Numbered from the stretch's first letter, positions 35,601 through 44,182 are shown. The stretch: 64,000 nt of DNA from Victivallaceae bacterium (GCA_028709805.1 JAQUTL010000010.1:17284-81283), one strand, 5' to 3'. Numbers and translations: made by a program. Notes: a model not told the origin generated them from the sequence alone.

Positions 35601-36326
35601 GTTGGCGATGGCGATGTTGTTCGAGCGGTTGCCGTCCCATTGGCCTCCGACGTTGACCTCGCCAAGATACAGTGTTCCGGCGGTCATGCGCGCCCGGTCG
35701 AGCGTGATGATTACGCCCGGACTCTCCACCGTGCCGCCGCCGGAGGTGCACAGATAGGCGAGACCGCCCTCTTTCTGGCTGATGGTGAGATCGGTTATGT
35801 CTCCGCCCCACGCGGTCCAGCCGTCGATCAGCGTCAGTCTGGAGGTGGCGGCCGGGGTCAGGGCGTTGTTGCCGAATCCGGCGCAGTTTATGGTAAGTCC
35901 GTCGATGGTCGCGCCGGAGCCGCAGGAAAGCGAGTCGTATTCCAAATCGACGACGTCGAGGTTCCGCACCGTCACTCCGTCGCCGATATAAAGCGATCCG
36001 CCGGTTTTGGTGTAGTCGGTCACCACATTCCCGACGGCTGAAAATGTGGTTTTCTGTCCGGCGATCGACGCGTTGACGATCACGGTTCCGGCAAGCAGTT
36101 CGCTCCAGTCGAAAACCGCGCCCGACTCCATGTCAAGCCCGTCGATTTCCGCGGCGCCGTCCAGTTTCAGCGTTCCGCCGGCAAGCACCAGAAGATCGGA
36201 AAATTTGCCGGCTCCGGTGTTCAGGACTTCACCGGAGGAGACCACTGTTGCCGCCGCCACCGCTGCAGAACTGACGGTTGAATCGCGCAATGCGCCGCTT
36301 ACATATTCCGATTCGTCGCTCCGCAT
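32670..36326 (-). CDS. Large beta-repeat protein with embedded N-acetylmuramoyl-L-alanine amidase (Amidase_2) domain
   Basis: ATG 36326 (GGAGGCGTGGAAG before it) gives 1218 residues. Residues 1-430 are Gly/Ala/Thr-rich beta repeats of the adhesin or autotransporter-passenger type (VVSSGEVLNTGAG, VLAGGTLKLDG). Residues about 440-580 are an Amidase_2/PGRP domain: QYITIHNTANS, HVHGWHAGDG-like HGWHAGDGHG, GVEICRST, and KKCPHRII, which supply the zinc ligands His, His and probably Cys. Residues 650-1100 are further repeats with VGGGQA/YGGGD motifs (beta-solenoid). No signal peptide and no membrane barrel are visible, so the export route is unclear. It may cleave peptidoglycan of competitors or remodel the wall. 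Alternative roles are an adhesin or phage-derived lysin. Confidence 0.85.
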   Translation of the reverse strand: MRSDESEYVSGALRDSTVSSAAVAAATVVSSGEVLNTGAGKFSDLLVLAGGTLKLDGAAEIDGLDMESGAVFDWSELLAGTVIVNASIAGQKTTFSAVGNVVTDYTKTGGSLYIGDGVTVRNLDVVDLEYDSLSCGSGATIDGLTINCAGFGNNALTPAATSRLTLIDGWTAWGGDITDLTISQKEGGLAYLCTSGGGTVESPGVIITLDRARMTAGTLYLGEVNVGGQWDGNRSNNIAIANDLSISGGTLVVRNAMINNLDMTGGTIILADRGLYIKGEAPIYDFVGNIRLCNTTVNRGGTILRPDGTRTTAANVDLFIGRLTTRFELNNAKINTNIYQAAGFSATVYIRGAGTEFGNGFKLKTSAVEFDLNGEWFTRGCMIDTLNSTDAGEYRISGRLSQGEYTLCEVGALGSDLVITQALLDETPYNLKYKLAGAMPDVQYITIHNTANSATAMQERNYLNNRQDNQYISFHFAVDETQAVQIMPLNVHGWHAGDGHGDGNMKSIGVEICRSTIYSSDIYYRAEDNAVKLAAYLLYATGLTVDDLRMHYDWSGKKCPHRIIEDNSWESFKKRVAAVRYAMPVFKATFGGVSFDITLGESVEVDGYVVTLEEKYDELLAKKVANLSVRSLYSTNTELGWDAIAWDSIKKYAVRYVNDLDVSSGATLRLGDKLENSGGNAVNDAFGTVSTGGIVTAGQTGAVIFAGASNKSIAATWLKVTGGAKNIIYGGGDGQNVTAGVNLYVDGDSALTTALLLGGGRNSVVSAASGGKYAVNMEVAGGRHRYVYGGGDNCTVNGDISVILHNALVFNVFSGAGSGGVNGDVRLLIDLPAYNGAKMSGNFYGGTVPAVGAAGSSGRDTAISGSVTAVFKSTVAAPGAYEGLIFGGSRACGGNTVIGGDVNLSLENIRHSDNLKLIAAGKGNSAWIVGGGQAVNNGAAGGNCVVKGKIDLNLGSGAFSNVVGGGQAQGGSMFAVGEVMLKLSGATVANGVYGAGYAAADGAVTVNGDCRVTIHADFDAVTAIQGYVYAAGCVVGSGAVNVLGDAIVEFTGNGDYLTVGTVNALGKGNCSVAQRTVAEFNDFTGDFSGTLVNFDTLSFGGGSVNISAANRCEAAEWKFNLVGRGETGLISGAPSSFNLTGEKRTVTLVIDTAAGFEFDLMDVSDEDFEGVAVNLLDASGVRLGAFSWGETVQIDNGTLTLDADSGILRVGYVKGTLA

Positions 36327-36354
36327 CTTCCACGCCTCCGCTGTTGTTTTTTTT

Positions 36355-36376
36355 GCGTATTTGATTATCCATACGC
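36355..36376. promoter_or_regulatory. Inverted repeat at the start region of the amidase transcript
   Basis: GCGTAT and ATACGC arms (6 bp) surround a 10-base centre directly downstream of the -10 box. It could be an operator covering the transcription start, or a hairpin in the leader RNA. Confidence 0.35.
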
Positions 36377-36405
36377 AATATAGCACAAACCGCCCCGAAA
36401 ATCAA
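36377..36405 (-). promoter_or_regulatory. Promoter of the amidase/beta-repeat gene
   Basis: On the minus strand TTGATT and TATATT are separated by 17 bases, about 50 bases before the start codon. Confidence 0.65.
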
Positions 36406-36445
36406 CACCCGGAAAGCAGCGTATTGCGGAAAAAACATCCGGCCG

Positions 36446-37921
36446 TCAGGCCAGCGGCGAGACCAGACGCAACGCTTCTGAAACCAGCTCCGGCATGTCG
36501 TCGGCAATCACCGAGCGCATGGCGGACGGATGGAGTTCTCCGGCAAGTCCGTGCAGATAGACCGCGGTGCAGACCGCGTCAAAATGACGCTCCGGCGGTT
36601 CGCGCCCGATCATTGCGGCGATCACGCCGGTCAGAACGTCACCGGAACCGGCGGTGGCCAGCGCCGGACAGCCGGACGAATTGACGCTCAACCGCCCGTC
36701 CGGATGCGCCACCACCGTTTTGGCGCACTTCAGCACCACAATCGCGCCGGACGCTTTGGCCAGCGACAGCGCCTGCACCGTCTTATCCGTGTCCGGATTC
36801 TGATTGAACGCATTTTGCAGCCGTCTTATTTCACCGGGATGCGGGGTGAACACGGTGGTTGCTCCGGCATGACGCGAACGGAGCAGTTCCGGCTCGGCGG
36901 CGATCATATTCAACGCCTCGGCGTCCAGCACCAGCGGCCGTTCAAGTTCAAGTATTTTCCGGAACACCTCCTGCCGCGGTCCGACCCAGCCCGGTCCCAC
37001 CACCGCCACATCGGAAGATTCCACAATCTCCGGCGCCTCCGTGAAATCGGCGTCCACATTGCGCAGCACCATTGCCAGCGGCAGTCGCGTATTCATACCG
37101 GGAGCCGCCGCCATCTGCACCAGTCCGGCGCCGGAACGCAGCGCCGCGATCGCCGACAACTGCGGCGCACCCATATATGCCGGACTGCCGCCGATCACCG
37201 CCACCCGGCCGCGCGAGTTTTTGTGCGACTCGTGCGGCAGCATATCGATGAAATTCGCGGCGTCGATTCCGGTGAACATTGCCGGACCGCCGTGTTCCGG
37301 CGCCGGAATCGACAGCGGAATCACCCGGATCGGTCCGCAGTGTCTTCCGGCGTCGCCGAGGGTAAGCCCGATCTTCGGCCAGCCGAAGGTCACGGTGGTT
37401 GACGCGGTGACCGCCACCGGATTCACGCTGCCGTCGTCGCAGTTAAGTCCGGACGGGCAGTCCAGCGACACCACCGGCAGCCGGGCGGCGTTGATTTTTG
37501 AGATTATTTCATCGTAAGGCGGATTCAACGCTCCGGTGACCCCGGTTCCCAGCAGCGCGTCGATTATCATGTCTCCGGGGCGGAATTCCAGCTCGACGGC
37601 CGGCAGCACCTTCAATCGCCGTCCGTGATACCGGCTGGCCTCCGACATTTTATGCACCGGCGCCACTCCGAACACCGCGACCTGCTCGTGAAAAACTTCA
37701 AGCAGATCGGTCGCCACCTTCAGCCCGTCGCCGCCGTTGTTGCCGCGGCCGCACACCACCACAAACCGGCGGCGGAAATGTTCCGGAAACCGCAGCGCCC
37801 AGCGGTGTATCCACCGCGCCGCGCCGCTCCCGGCCTCGTTCATAAGTTCGGTTTCCGAAGTTCCTGATTCGACCGCGCGTCTTTCAAGCGCCCGCATCTC
37901 GCTGGTGGAAACAAGTATCAT
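36446..37921 (-). CDS. nnr: Bifunctional NAD(P)H-hydrate epimerase / ADP-dependent dehydratase
   Basis: 491 residues. The N-terminal YjeF-N epimerase half (about 1-215) has VVCGRGNNGGDGLKVA and MIIDALLGTGVTGALNPPYDE with SLDCPSGLNCDDG. The C-terminal dehydratase half (about 225-491) has RGRVAVIGGSPAYMGAPQLSAIAALRSGAGLV, VFTPHPGEIRRL and ATAGSGDVLTGVIAAMIG. The enzyme repairs hydrated NADH and NADPH. Like NadC, it belongs to NAD metabolism, but lies in another operon with an SDR whose stop codon it overlaps by four bases. Confidence 0.95.
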   Translation of the reverse strand: MILVSTSEMRALERRAVESGTSETELMNEAGSGAARWIHRWALRFPEHFRRRFVVVCGRGNNGGDGLKVATDLLEVFHEQVAVFGVAPVHKMSEASRYHGRRLKVLPAVELEFRPGDMIIDALLGTGVTGALNPPYDEIISKINAARLPVVSLDCPSGLNCDDGSVNPVAVTASTTVTFGWPKIGLTLGDAGRHCGPIRVIPLSIPAPEHGGPAMFTGIDAANFIDMLPHESHKNSRGRVAVIGGSPAYMGAPQLSAIAALRSGAGLVQMAAAPGMNTRLPLAMVLRNVDADFTEAPEIVESSDVAVVGPGWVGPRQEVFRKILELERPLVLDAEALNMIAAEPELLRSRHAGATTVFTPHPGEIRRLQNAFNQNPDTDKTVQALSLAKASGAIVVLKCAKTVVAHPDGRLSVNSSGCPALATAGSGDVLTGVIAAMIGREPPERHFDAVCTAVYLHGLAGELHPSAMRSVIADDMPELVSEALRLVSPLA

Positions 37922-38568
37922 GACAACATCCCCATTCCGCAGTCCACATCGAGGACCGCACCGGTTATTGATTCGTTCGCAAGCATGAACAGCACCGCCG
38001 CCGCCGCGTCATCCAGCGCCACCGGACGGCGCAGCGGAATAACCTCCAGCGTCCGGCGCATCTTCAGGTGGGCTAATTCGTCCGGCGGCAGAACCGGACC
38101 GAGCGCCACGCCGTTGACCCGCATTTTCGGCGCAAACTCCATTGCCAGTTTGACCGTGGCTTCGCGCAACAGAAATTTACTCTCCCGGTACGGGTCGCCG
38201 TCACTGTGGGTATTCACCGAGCTGTCCAGCATGTTTACCGCGCATCCCGAGCCGAACCGGCGGAAAAACTCCCGCAGCAGCCCTACCGGAAATTCATAGT
38301 TGACCCGCATCTGCTCCGCGGCGCCGGCATGCAGAAACACCGACGCGTTGTTGACCACCGCGTCAAGCCGGCCGCAGCGGTCAAGCAGCTCCTCCGGCGA
38401 TCCGTCGAGGAAATCCATCCGCACCGTCTCAGCCCAGTCCGGCACGGCGGTCCGGTTGCAGTGTATCACCGGAACCGCCCCCGCCGCCCGCAGCGCCGCA
38501 GCGATAGCGGCGCCGACCCGTCGGCCGCCGCCGGTGACCAGAACTCTTTTTCCGGCAAGCAGACTCAT
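37918..38568 (-). CDS. Short-chain dehydrogenase/reductase, pteridine reductase-like
   Basis: 216 residues, short for an SDR. The cofactor motif is VLVTGGGRRVGAAIAAAL, with an Arg-Arg pair that favours NADPH; VVNNASVF replaces the usual NNAG; the catalytic YRESK is present, preceded by DSSVNTH; and VNGVALGPVLPP follows. The GGGRRVG and NNAS features resemble PTR1/FolM dihydropteridine reductases. It sits between the phosphofructokinase gene, whose stop it overlaps, and nnr. The substrate is not determined. Confidence 0.85.
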   Translation of the reverse strand: MSLLAGKRVLVTGGGRRVGAAIAAALRAAGAVPVIHCNRTAVPDWAETVRMDFLDGSPEELLDRCGRLDAVVNNASVFLHAGAAEQMRVNYEFPVGLLREFFRRFGSGCAVNMLDSSVNTHSDGDPYRESKFLLREATVKLAMEFAPKMRVNGVALGPVLPPDELAHLKMRRTLEVIPLRRPVALDDAAAAVLFMLANESITGAVLDVDCGMGMLS

Positions 38569-40784
38569 TTTTCCGGTGGAAACGCCAGACTGCGACTCAT
38601 CTCATAGAGGTCCAGCCACCACTGTTTTTTAGGACGCTGAAACTCACGATGAACCAGCCGTTCAAGCTCGATCCAGTCGTGATAAACGTAGTGGCCGTTG
38701 GTCTGGCCGACAAAGCCGCACTCGCCCTCGCCGCGCTCGATCAGTTTCAGCAGCGACTCGATGCCGTGATAGGCCAGTCTGGTCGCCTGAATCCGGTCGA
38801 ACGGCGACGGCACGCCGCCCTGCTGCAACGGGCCGAGCACCGTCCGGCGCACATCGAACATGCTTCCGCCTTCTTCGTCGTAGAGTGCGCACATGAAGTC
38901 GGTGGTATAAGTTTTATTGGCGTTTTCGTTGCGGATGGCCAGCGCCACCCGTCTCTGCTGCTTGGCAAAACTGCTGCGCAGCAGCTCAAGGTCGGCGCGC
39001 ATCCGCTCCAGTGTGATTCCGTGCTCATGGAGATAGACGAACTCGGCGCCGGTGGCCACACCGCTCATCATCGCCAGATAGCCGCAGTAGCGCCCCATGA
39101 CCTCCACCATGAACAGCCGCCGCGAACTGTCGGCCGAATTCTTGACCTGATCGACCGCGTTGACGATGCTGTTCAGCGCGGTGTCCGCCCCCACCGCCAA
39201 TTCGCTGGCCGGCAGGTTGTTGCTGATGCTGGACGGCACGCATATCATCGGCAGTTTGAACGCCGGATAGTTGCGCCGTTCACGCTGAAGACGCTCGACC
39301 AGAAGATAAGCGCTCCAGCCGCCGATGACCAGCAGACCGTCCAGATTCCAGTCATCCAGATTGCGCGCGATGCGGTAGAAGTCGTCGCCCTCCGGCAGAT
39401 GGCGGTTGGCGCCGAGCTTCGAGCCGCCCTCCATGTTCCACTCTTCGACCTCCATCCATTCCAGATTGCGCGACCGGTTTTCAATCATTCCCTCCACGCC
39501 GTTTTCAATGCCGATGATCTCGTGGCCGCGCACAATGCCGAGCCTGGCCACGGTGCGGATCGCGCTGTTCATGCCGGGCGCCGGCCAGCCGCAGGTCATT
39601 ATGCCGAGCCGCAGTCGTTTGGCCGGAGCTTTTTTTAGCGCCGGAACCGCCAGACAAAGGGTCTTATAGATGTCGAGAGCCTGAATCCACGAGGCGCCGC
39701 GCAGCTCTTCCGCCAGCTCGTAGTCCCCCTGTTTGACGGCGTCGGCGATGGTGCGGGTCTTGGCGACCGCGTCCATCAGCGGAACGGAAGCGATGCGGTT
39801 GCCGCGCAGCCCGATCATCATTGATTCGCTGTTTTCGTCGGCCTTGAGCAGTTCATTTACCGCGGCGCAGCCGCTGGCGGTGCTCATGTAGCGGTCGAAC
39901 GCCGACGGGCTGCCGCCGCGCTGGACGTGCCCGAGAATGGTGACGCGCGCTTCGATGCCAAGCCCCTCCTCGATCGCCTTCTGGATGTCGGCGGCGGTCA
40001 CCGGATTGCCATCCACGTCGCGGGCGCCCTCGGCCACGATGATTATATTGTCGCGCCGGCCGGCTTTGCGACCGGCTTCAAGCAGTGCGCAGAGATTTTT
40101 CCGCCATTCGTGCTGAGCCGGAGCCTCCGGAACAAACACAATGCTGGCGCCGGTGGCGATCGCGCTCATCAGCGCCAGATAGCCGCAGGCGCGCCCCATG
40201 ACTTCCACCACAAAGGTGCGCTGATGGCTGAAGGCGGTGCTGCGCAGTTCGTCCACCGACTCGGTGATGCGGTGCAGCGCGGAGTCGGCGCCGATGGTCA
40301 TGTCGGTTTCCGCCATGTCGTTGTCGATGCTGCCCACCAGACCGACGATGAACAGATGTTTGCAGAACTCCGCCTCTTCCGGCGAGACCTCTTTTCTCTC
40401 CAGCAGCTCCCGCTGGAGGTCGCTCCATTCTCCGCGCAGCTCGTCGGCGCCGGACAGACTGCCGTCGCCGCCGATCACCACCAGTTTGTTGATGCCGTGT
40501 TGGTGAAGATGCTTGGCGGCGACAAGCCGCCCTTCGCGTTCGCGGAACGCTTTGCAGCGGGCGGTGCCGATGATGGTGCCGCCGCGGCTCATGATGCCGG
40601 AGACGTCTCCCCAGAACAGTTCCTTGATGTTGTCGTCAACCATTCCCTGATAGCCGTCGTAGATGGCAAAGACCCGCAGGCCGGAGGCAATTGAATAACG
40701 GACCACCGCGCGCACCGCGGCGTTCATGCCGGGAGCGTCGCCCCCGGAGGTGAGAATCCCGATGGATGGATTTTTTTCAGTCAT
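38565..40784 (-). CDS. Double-domain 6-phosphofructokinase with a degenerate second half
   Basis: 739 residues, two fused PFK domains like eukaryotic PFK. The first half is catalytic: LTSGGDAPGMNAAVRAVV, VVIGGDGSLSGADEL, LVGSIDNDMAETDMTIGADSAL and VVEVMGRACGYLA. Gly in GGDGS and at the VGSIDND position point to ATP rather than pyrophosphate as phosphoryl donor. The second half keeps the fold (MTCGWPAPGMNSAIRTVARLG, VEVMGRYCGYLAMMSG) but has IGGWSAYLL and SSISNNLPASE, losing the catalytic Asp residues. It is probably regulatory, as in animals and yeast. A clear promoter precedes it, and the SDR and nnr genes follow with overlapping codons. Confidence 0.93.
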   Translation of the reverse strand: MTEKNPSIGILTSGGDAPGMNAAVRAVVRYSIASGLRVFAIYDGYQGMVDDNIKELFWGDVSGIMSRGGTIIGTARCKAFREREGRLVAAKHLHQHGINKLVVIGGDGSLSGADELRGEWSDLQRELLERKEVSPEEAEFCKHLFIVGLVGSIDNDMAETDMTIGADSALHRITESVDELRSTAFSHQRTFVVEVMGRACGYLALMSAIATGASIVFVPEAPAQHEWRKNLCALLEAGRKAGRRDNIIIVAEGARDVDGNPVTAADIQKAIEEGLGIEARVTILGHVQRGGSPSAFDRYMSTASGCAAVNELLKADENSESMMIGLRGNRIASVPLMDAVAKTRTIADAVKQGDYELAEELRGASWIQALDIYKTLCLAVPALKKAPAKRLRLGIMTCGWPAPGMNSAIRTVARLGIVRGHEIIGIENGVEGMIENRSRNLEWMEVEEWNMEGGSKLGANRHLPEGDDFYRIARNLDDWNLDGLLVIGGWSAYLLVERLQRERRNYPAFKLPMICVPSSISNNLPASELAVGADTALNSIVNAVDQVKNSADSSRRLFMVEVMGRYCGYLAMMSGVATGAEFVYLHEHGITLERMRADLELLRSSFAKQQRRVALAIRNENANKTYTTDFMCALYDEEGGSMFDVRRTVLGPLQQGGVPSPFDRIQATRLAYHGIESLLKLIERGEGECGFVGQTNGHYVYHDWIELERLVHREFQRPKKQWWLDLYEMSRSLAFPPEK

Positions 40785-40816
40785 GATAATGGCAGCTCCT
40801 CAAGTTCATTCAAAAT

Positions 40817-40844
40817 AATATAGCACTTCCGGACGAAAAGTAAA
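40817..40844 (-). promoter_or_regulatory. Promoter of the pfk-SDR-nnr operon
   Basis: On the minus strand TTTACT and TATATT are separated by 16 bases, with the -10 box 33 bases before the start codon. It begins immediately after the mrdA terminator stem. Confidence 0.6.
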
Positions 40845-40866
40845 GACCGCCAAACGGTTCGCGGTC
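40845..40866 (-). terminator. Terminator of the mreC-mreD-mrdA operon
   Basis: GACCGC and GCGGTC arms with a 10-base loop, followed on the minus strand by TTTACTTTT. The stem overlaps the mrdA stop codon, and its tail overlaps the next promoter's -35 box. Confidence 0.5.
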
Positions 40867-42682
40867 ATTGCAGATACTGTTCAAAAAACGCGGCCGCCAG
40901 CGGAGCGCAGTCGCGGCCGCCGCCGGCGCCGTTTTCGATAACGATGAACATGGCGTAGGTGCGGTCGTTCGCCGTTCCGAAGCACATGAAAAGACTGTTG
41001 TTCCGCAGTCGGGGTTTGCGGCCGAACTCGGCGGTCCCGGTCTTGCCGTAGAGGGTGATTGCGGAATTCAATGCCAGTTTGCCGGTGCCGCGCGGCGCAT
41101 TGACAACGTTGAACATGCCCTGTTTGACCGCGGCGATATGTTCCGGGCTGGCGGCGAGGAATCCGCGGATTTCCGGAGCGGTTTCAGACCGCAGCGTTCC
41201 GGCTTCGTCGATCACCTTGCGGATTACGAAGGGGCGCATCAGTTTTCCTCCGTTGGCCAGCGCTCCGGCGATCAGCGCGCCCTGCAGCGGAGAGAACTCC
41301 ACCATCCCCTGACCGATGGCCACGAATCCGGTGTCGGCCCGGCTCCAGTTTCGTTTTTCGCGCAGTCTCATCGCTTCGCGGCCGGGCAGACGGCCGGAGG
41401 CGCCGCCGAGTTCAAAACCAGTGGGTCGGCCGATGCCGGCGGAGTCGTATACTTTCAGCAGTCCGTCCAATCCGGCCTTGACCGACTCCTCAATGATATA
41501 GTCGTTGCATGACCGTTCCAGCGCGGTGTATAAATCAATCCGGCCGTGACCGCCGTATTTCCACGCCGTACAGCGGATATGGACGCCGTCCACCACGCTT
41601 TCGCCGTCGCAGACGACCTCGTCATCCGCCGGCGTGCCGTTTTCGAGAATTGCCAGCGCGCTCAGCGGCTTGATGGTGGAGCCGGGCATGTACGAACCGT
41701 TCAGCGCACGGTTGAACAGCGGTTTGTCCGGGTCGTTGGTCAGCGCGGCGTAGCGTTCGCGCCCGATGAACGGCGAAAAAAGATTCAGATTGTACGAGGG
41801 GGCGGAGGCCATAACGATCACCGCCCCGGTGTCGGCGTCGATCACCGCCATGGCGCCGACGCTGCCGCGGAGCAGGTTTTCCGCGATTTTCTGGGCGCGG
41901 GCGTCGATGGTCAGCACCACGTTGTTGCCGTTGACGGTTTCGCCGGTGCGGTCAAGCAGTTCTCGGACGAAACCATAGTTGTCCACCTTCACCACCTCGT
42001 AGCCGGGTTCACCGCGCAGTCCGCGCAAATCCCGGCCGGAAAAAACGTCGCAATACTGTTCCAGACCGGAACGGCCGACCAGATCCGGCTGATAGTAAAA
42101 AAAGTCGCGCCGGTCGAATGCCTTTGCCGGGTCCTGGGACCGGGCGTAGCCGATCAGGTGGCAGGCGGTTTCAAACTGCGGATAAAAACGCAGCGAGTCG
42201 GCAACCACCTCGATCCCGGGATAACGGTGCTGAAGTTCGAAGGCGGCGGCGATTTCGCGGTCGCTCAGGTTGGTCATCACGGTCATCGGCAGTCCGGCGC
42301 GGTTGTAGACGTGATATTTTATCTCCTCGTCGTCCACCTCCGGCTCCCGGCCGAGCCGTTCGGCCAGTTCGTGATAAAGTTCCGTCGCATGTCTGACCGT
42401 GCGGGACGGCGGACCGGGACGGCGCATTTCGTCAAAATAAAAGTTGACGTCATAGGAAACGGTGCTTTCGGCCAGCACCTGCAGATCGGCGGAAAAGATT
42501 TTGCCGCGCTTTGCCGGAATCCTGATGCGGCGGATGGACTGGCGGTCAACCGCGCTCGCGTGTTCGCCACCTTTTCTGATCTGCTCGTTGAATGACTTTA
42601 CCGCCATTGCAATGAAGATAATAAGCAGCACCGCGCCGATTATCAGGAGCCGCATTCTTGAGGAATCGAATTTCATTGCCAT
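40865..42682 (-). CDS. mrdA: Penicillin-binding protein 2 (cell elongation D,D-transpeptidase)
   Basis: 605 residues. One N-terminal membrane anchor (LLIIGAVLLIIFIAMAVKSF), a PBP dimerisation region beginning RIPAKRGKIFSADLQVLAES, and a C-terminal transpeptidase with catalytic GSYMPGSTIKPLSAL (SxxK), RSCNDYI (SxN) and YGKTGTAEF (KTG). It cross-links peptidoglycan in the elongasome. It follows mreD by six bases; mreB and rodA are not adjacent. Confidence 0.95.
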   Translation of the reverse strand: MAMKFDSSRMRLLIIGAVLLIIFIAMAVKSFNEQIRKGGEHASAVDRQSIRRIRIPAKRGKIFSADLQVLAESTVSYDVNFYFDEMRRPGPPSRTVRHATELYHELAERLGREPEVDDEEIKYHVYNRAGLPMTVMTNLSDREIAAAFELQHRYPGIEVVADSLRFYPQFETACHLIGYARSQDPAKAFDRRDFFYYQPDLVGRSGLEQYCDVFSGRDLRGLRGEPGYEVVKVDNYGFVRELLDRTGETVNGNNVVLTIDARAQKIAENLLRGSVGAMAVIDADTGAVIVMASAPSYNLNLFSPFIGRERYAALTNDPDKPLFNRALNGSYMPGSTIKPLSALAILENGTPADDEVVCDGESVVDGVHIRCTAWKYGGHGRIDLYTALERSCNDYIIEESVKAGLDGLLKVYDSAGIGRPTGFELGGASGRLPGREAMRLREKRNWSRADTGFVAIGQGMVEFSPLQGALIAGALANGGKLMRPFVIRKVIDEAGTLRSETAPEIRGFLAASPEHIAAVKQGMFNVVNAPRGTGKLALNSAITLYGKTGTAEFGRKPRLRNNSLFMCFGTANDRTYAMFIVIENGAGGGRDCAPLAAAFFEQYLQ

Positions 42683-42688
42683 GTCCGT

Positions 42689-43222
42689 CTACTCCACACC
42701 GGATTCGGAGTTGGTGCGGCGCTGTTCGCTTCTGCCGGCAAAGGTGTCGAATCCGGCCGCTCCGGATATCCGGTCCAGCAGCAAAATCAGCAGCACGAGC
42801 ACGCCGCCGTTCAGCACCCCGGAAAAAAGCGGCAGTGAAAACATCCGCCAGCTCCATTCGACGGCGGCGGAGGAAAAAATCATTTGGAACATGCCGCCGC
42901 AGACAAAAAGAAACCACGGCAGGAAAAAGCCGTACACGGCGTTCAGCGCCACCGGATTGTCAAGCCTTGACCTGATCCACAGCCGCGCCGCCGGAACGGT
43001 GACGACCACGGCCGCCGCCTGAAAAAAGCCGTCCCGGAAGAACGCCAGATCGAGCGCCGCTCCGCCGACCGCCGCCAGAATCAGCGCGGTTTTCCACGAC
43101 CTCGTTCCGCAGAAATAGAACACCGCGTCGGCTGCCAGCGGCAGAAACAAATGCCATGAGCCGAGCCACAATTCGCAGCAAACCAGCACCAGCAAGGCGA
43201 ACAATGCGAATATTCCGCCCAT
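42689..43222 (-). CDS. mreD: MreD-like rod shape-determining membrane protein
   Basis: 177 residues with about five hydrophobic segments (FALFALLVLVCCELWLG, LILAAVGGAALDLAFF, YGFFLPWFLFVCGGM and others) and a polar tail. MreD sequences are poorly conserved, so position between mreC and mrdA is the strongest evidence. It would act with MreC and PBP2 in cylindrical wall growth. Confidence 0.85.
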   Translation of the reverse strand: MGGIFALFALLVLVCCELWLGSWHLFLPLAADAVFYFCGTRSWKTALILAAVGGAALDLAFFRDGFFQAAAVVVTVPAARLWIRSRLDNPVALNAVYGFFLPWFLFVCGGMFQMIFSSAAVEWSWRMFSLPLFSGVLNGGVLVLLILLLDRISGAAGFDTFAGRSEQRRTNSESGVE

Positions 43223-43228
43223 CGCCGT

Positions 43229-44119
43229 TTACTCCCCGGCTCGTCCGGGCGCCGGCTCCGGAACGATTATCACGACAAAATTCAGATCCTCAATTCCTCC
43301 GAGCGCCGGACGCAGATAGCCGCGCCGGTAGAGCGCACCGTCGAATATGCCGTTCTGCTGATCGATCAGCGCCAGTTCTCCGAGCCGCAGACCGGCCGGC
43401 ACCCCGGGATCGAATCCGGCGGTGACGGCGCTTTCTCCGATCCGGTAGCCGCCGCCGAGCGGCAGATAGCTTATGCTGGCCAATCCTTCGGACGGCAGCG
43501 GCATATTCTCACCGTTGAGAAAACCGACCGCGCCGGACTGAACCAGACGCACCGGTATCCGCAGCGTCTGGTCATACAAACTTGACACTTCGCAGGTTGT
43601 TCCGGTCACCGCGCCGACGAATCCGGCCACCGCCGGCACGATCTCGCCGTCGCGCCGCATCATGAACAGAACTGCGGCGCCGTTGACAACACCGTCGGCC
43701 GAACCGGCGTTCAGCGTAAAATGTTGTTTCCAGTAAAGCGGGTCGAAGAGCAGCACTTCGGCGGTAAGGTAGCGAAAGCCGGGAAGGGGGCGCAGTTTGA
43801 CCAGTTGACGCAACGCATTGTTTTCCGCCGCCAGCGCCGCGGCGCGCTCGGCCTTTGCCGCGACTTCGCCGAGTTCCCGTCTGGTTTCCGCCAGCGCCGC
43901 GGCCAGGGTTTCGTGATCCAGCAGCAGCAGTGATTTGTCGGCGGCAGCGTCCTTTGCCGCCCGTCCGACCGCCACATAGGGATGGAAAAAGTCGGAAGCA
44001 ACGCGACGGGCAAATGATGTCGCCGCCGGAATTGACCCGACGATCAGCAGTATCGCCGCAGCAGTTCCGGTTATGAGATAGCTGTTCAGCCAGATTTTTC
44101 CGCGGTTCGGAAACGACAT
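43229..44119 (-). CDS. mreC: Rod shape-determining protein MreC
   Basis: 296 residues: a short cytoplasmic N-terminus, one membrane segment (SYLITGTAAAILLIVGSIPAAT), a coiled coil (ETRRELGEVAAKAERAAALAAENNALRQLV) and the periplasmic double beta-barrel domain with EVLLFDPLYWKQHFTLNAGSADGV and VVNGAAVLF. MreC links MreB, MreD and PBP2. It is the first gene of a three-gene operon with a clear promoter. Confidence 0.93.
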   Translation of the reverse strand: MSFPNRGKIWLNSYLITGTAAAILLIVGSIPAATSFARRVASDFFHPYVAVGRAAKDAAADKSLLLLDHETLAAALAETRRELGEVAAKAERAAALAAENNALRQLVKLRPLPGFRYLTAEVLLFDPLYWKQHFTLNAGSADGVVNGAAVLFMMRRDGEIVPAVAGFVGAVTGTTCEVSSLYDQTLRIPVRLVQSGAVGFLNGENMPLPSEGLASISYLPLGGGYRIGESAVTAGFDPGVPAGLRLGELALIDQQNGIFDGALYRRGYLRPALGGIEDLNFVVIIVPEPAPGRAGE

Positions 44120-44154
44120 TTACTCAAAACTCCATCACAAAAGGTTAATGAGTT

Positions 44155-44182
44155 AATATACCTTTTTTCCGGACATTTTCAA
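44155..44182 (-). promoter_or_regulatory. Promoter of the mreC operon
   Basis: On the minus strand TTGAAA and TATATT are separated by 16 bases, about 36 bases before the mreC start codon. It is one of the best matches in the window. Confidence 0.7.
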
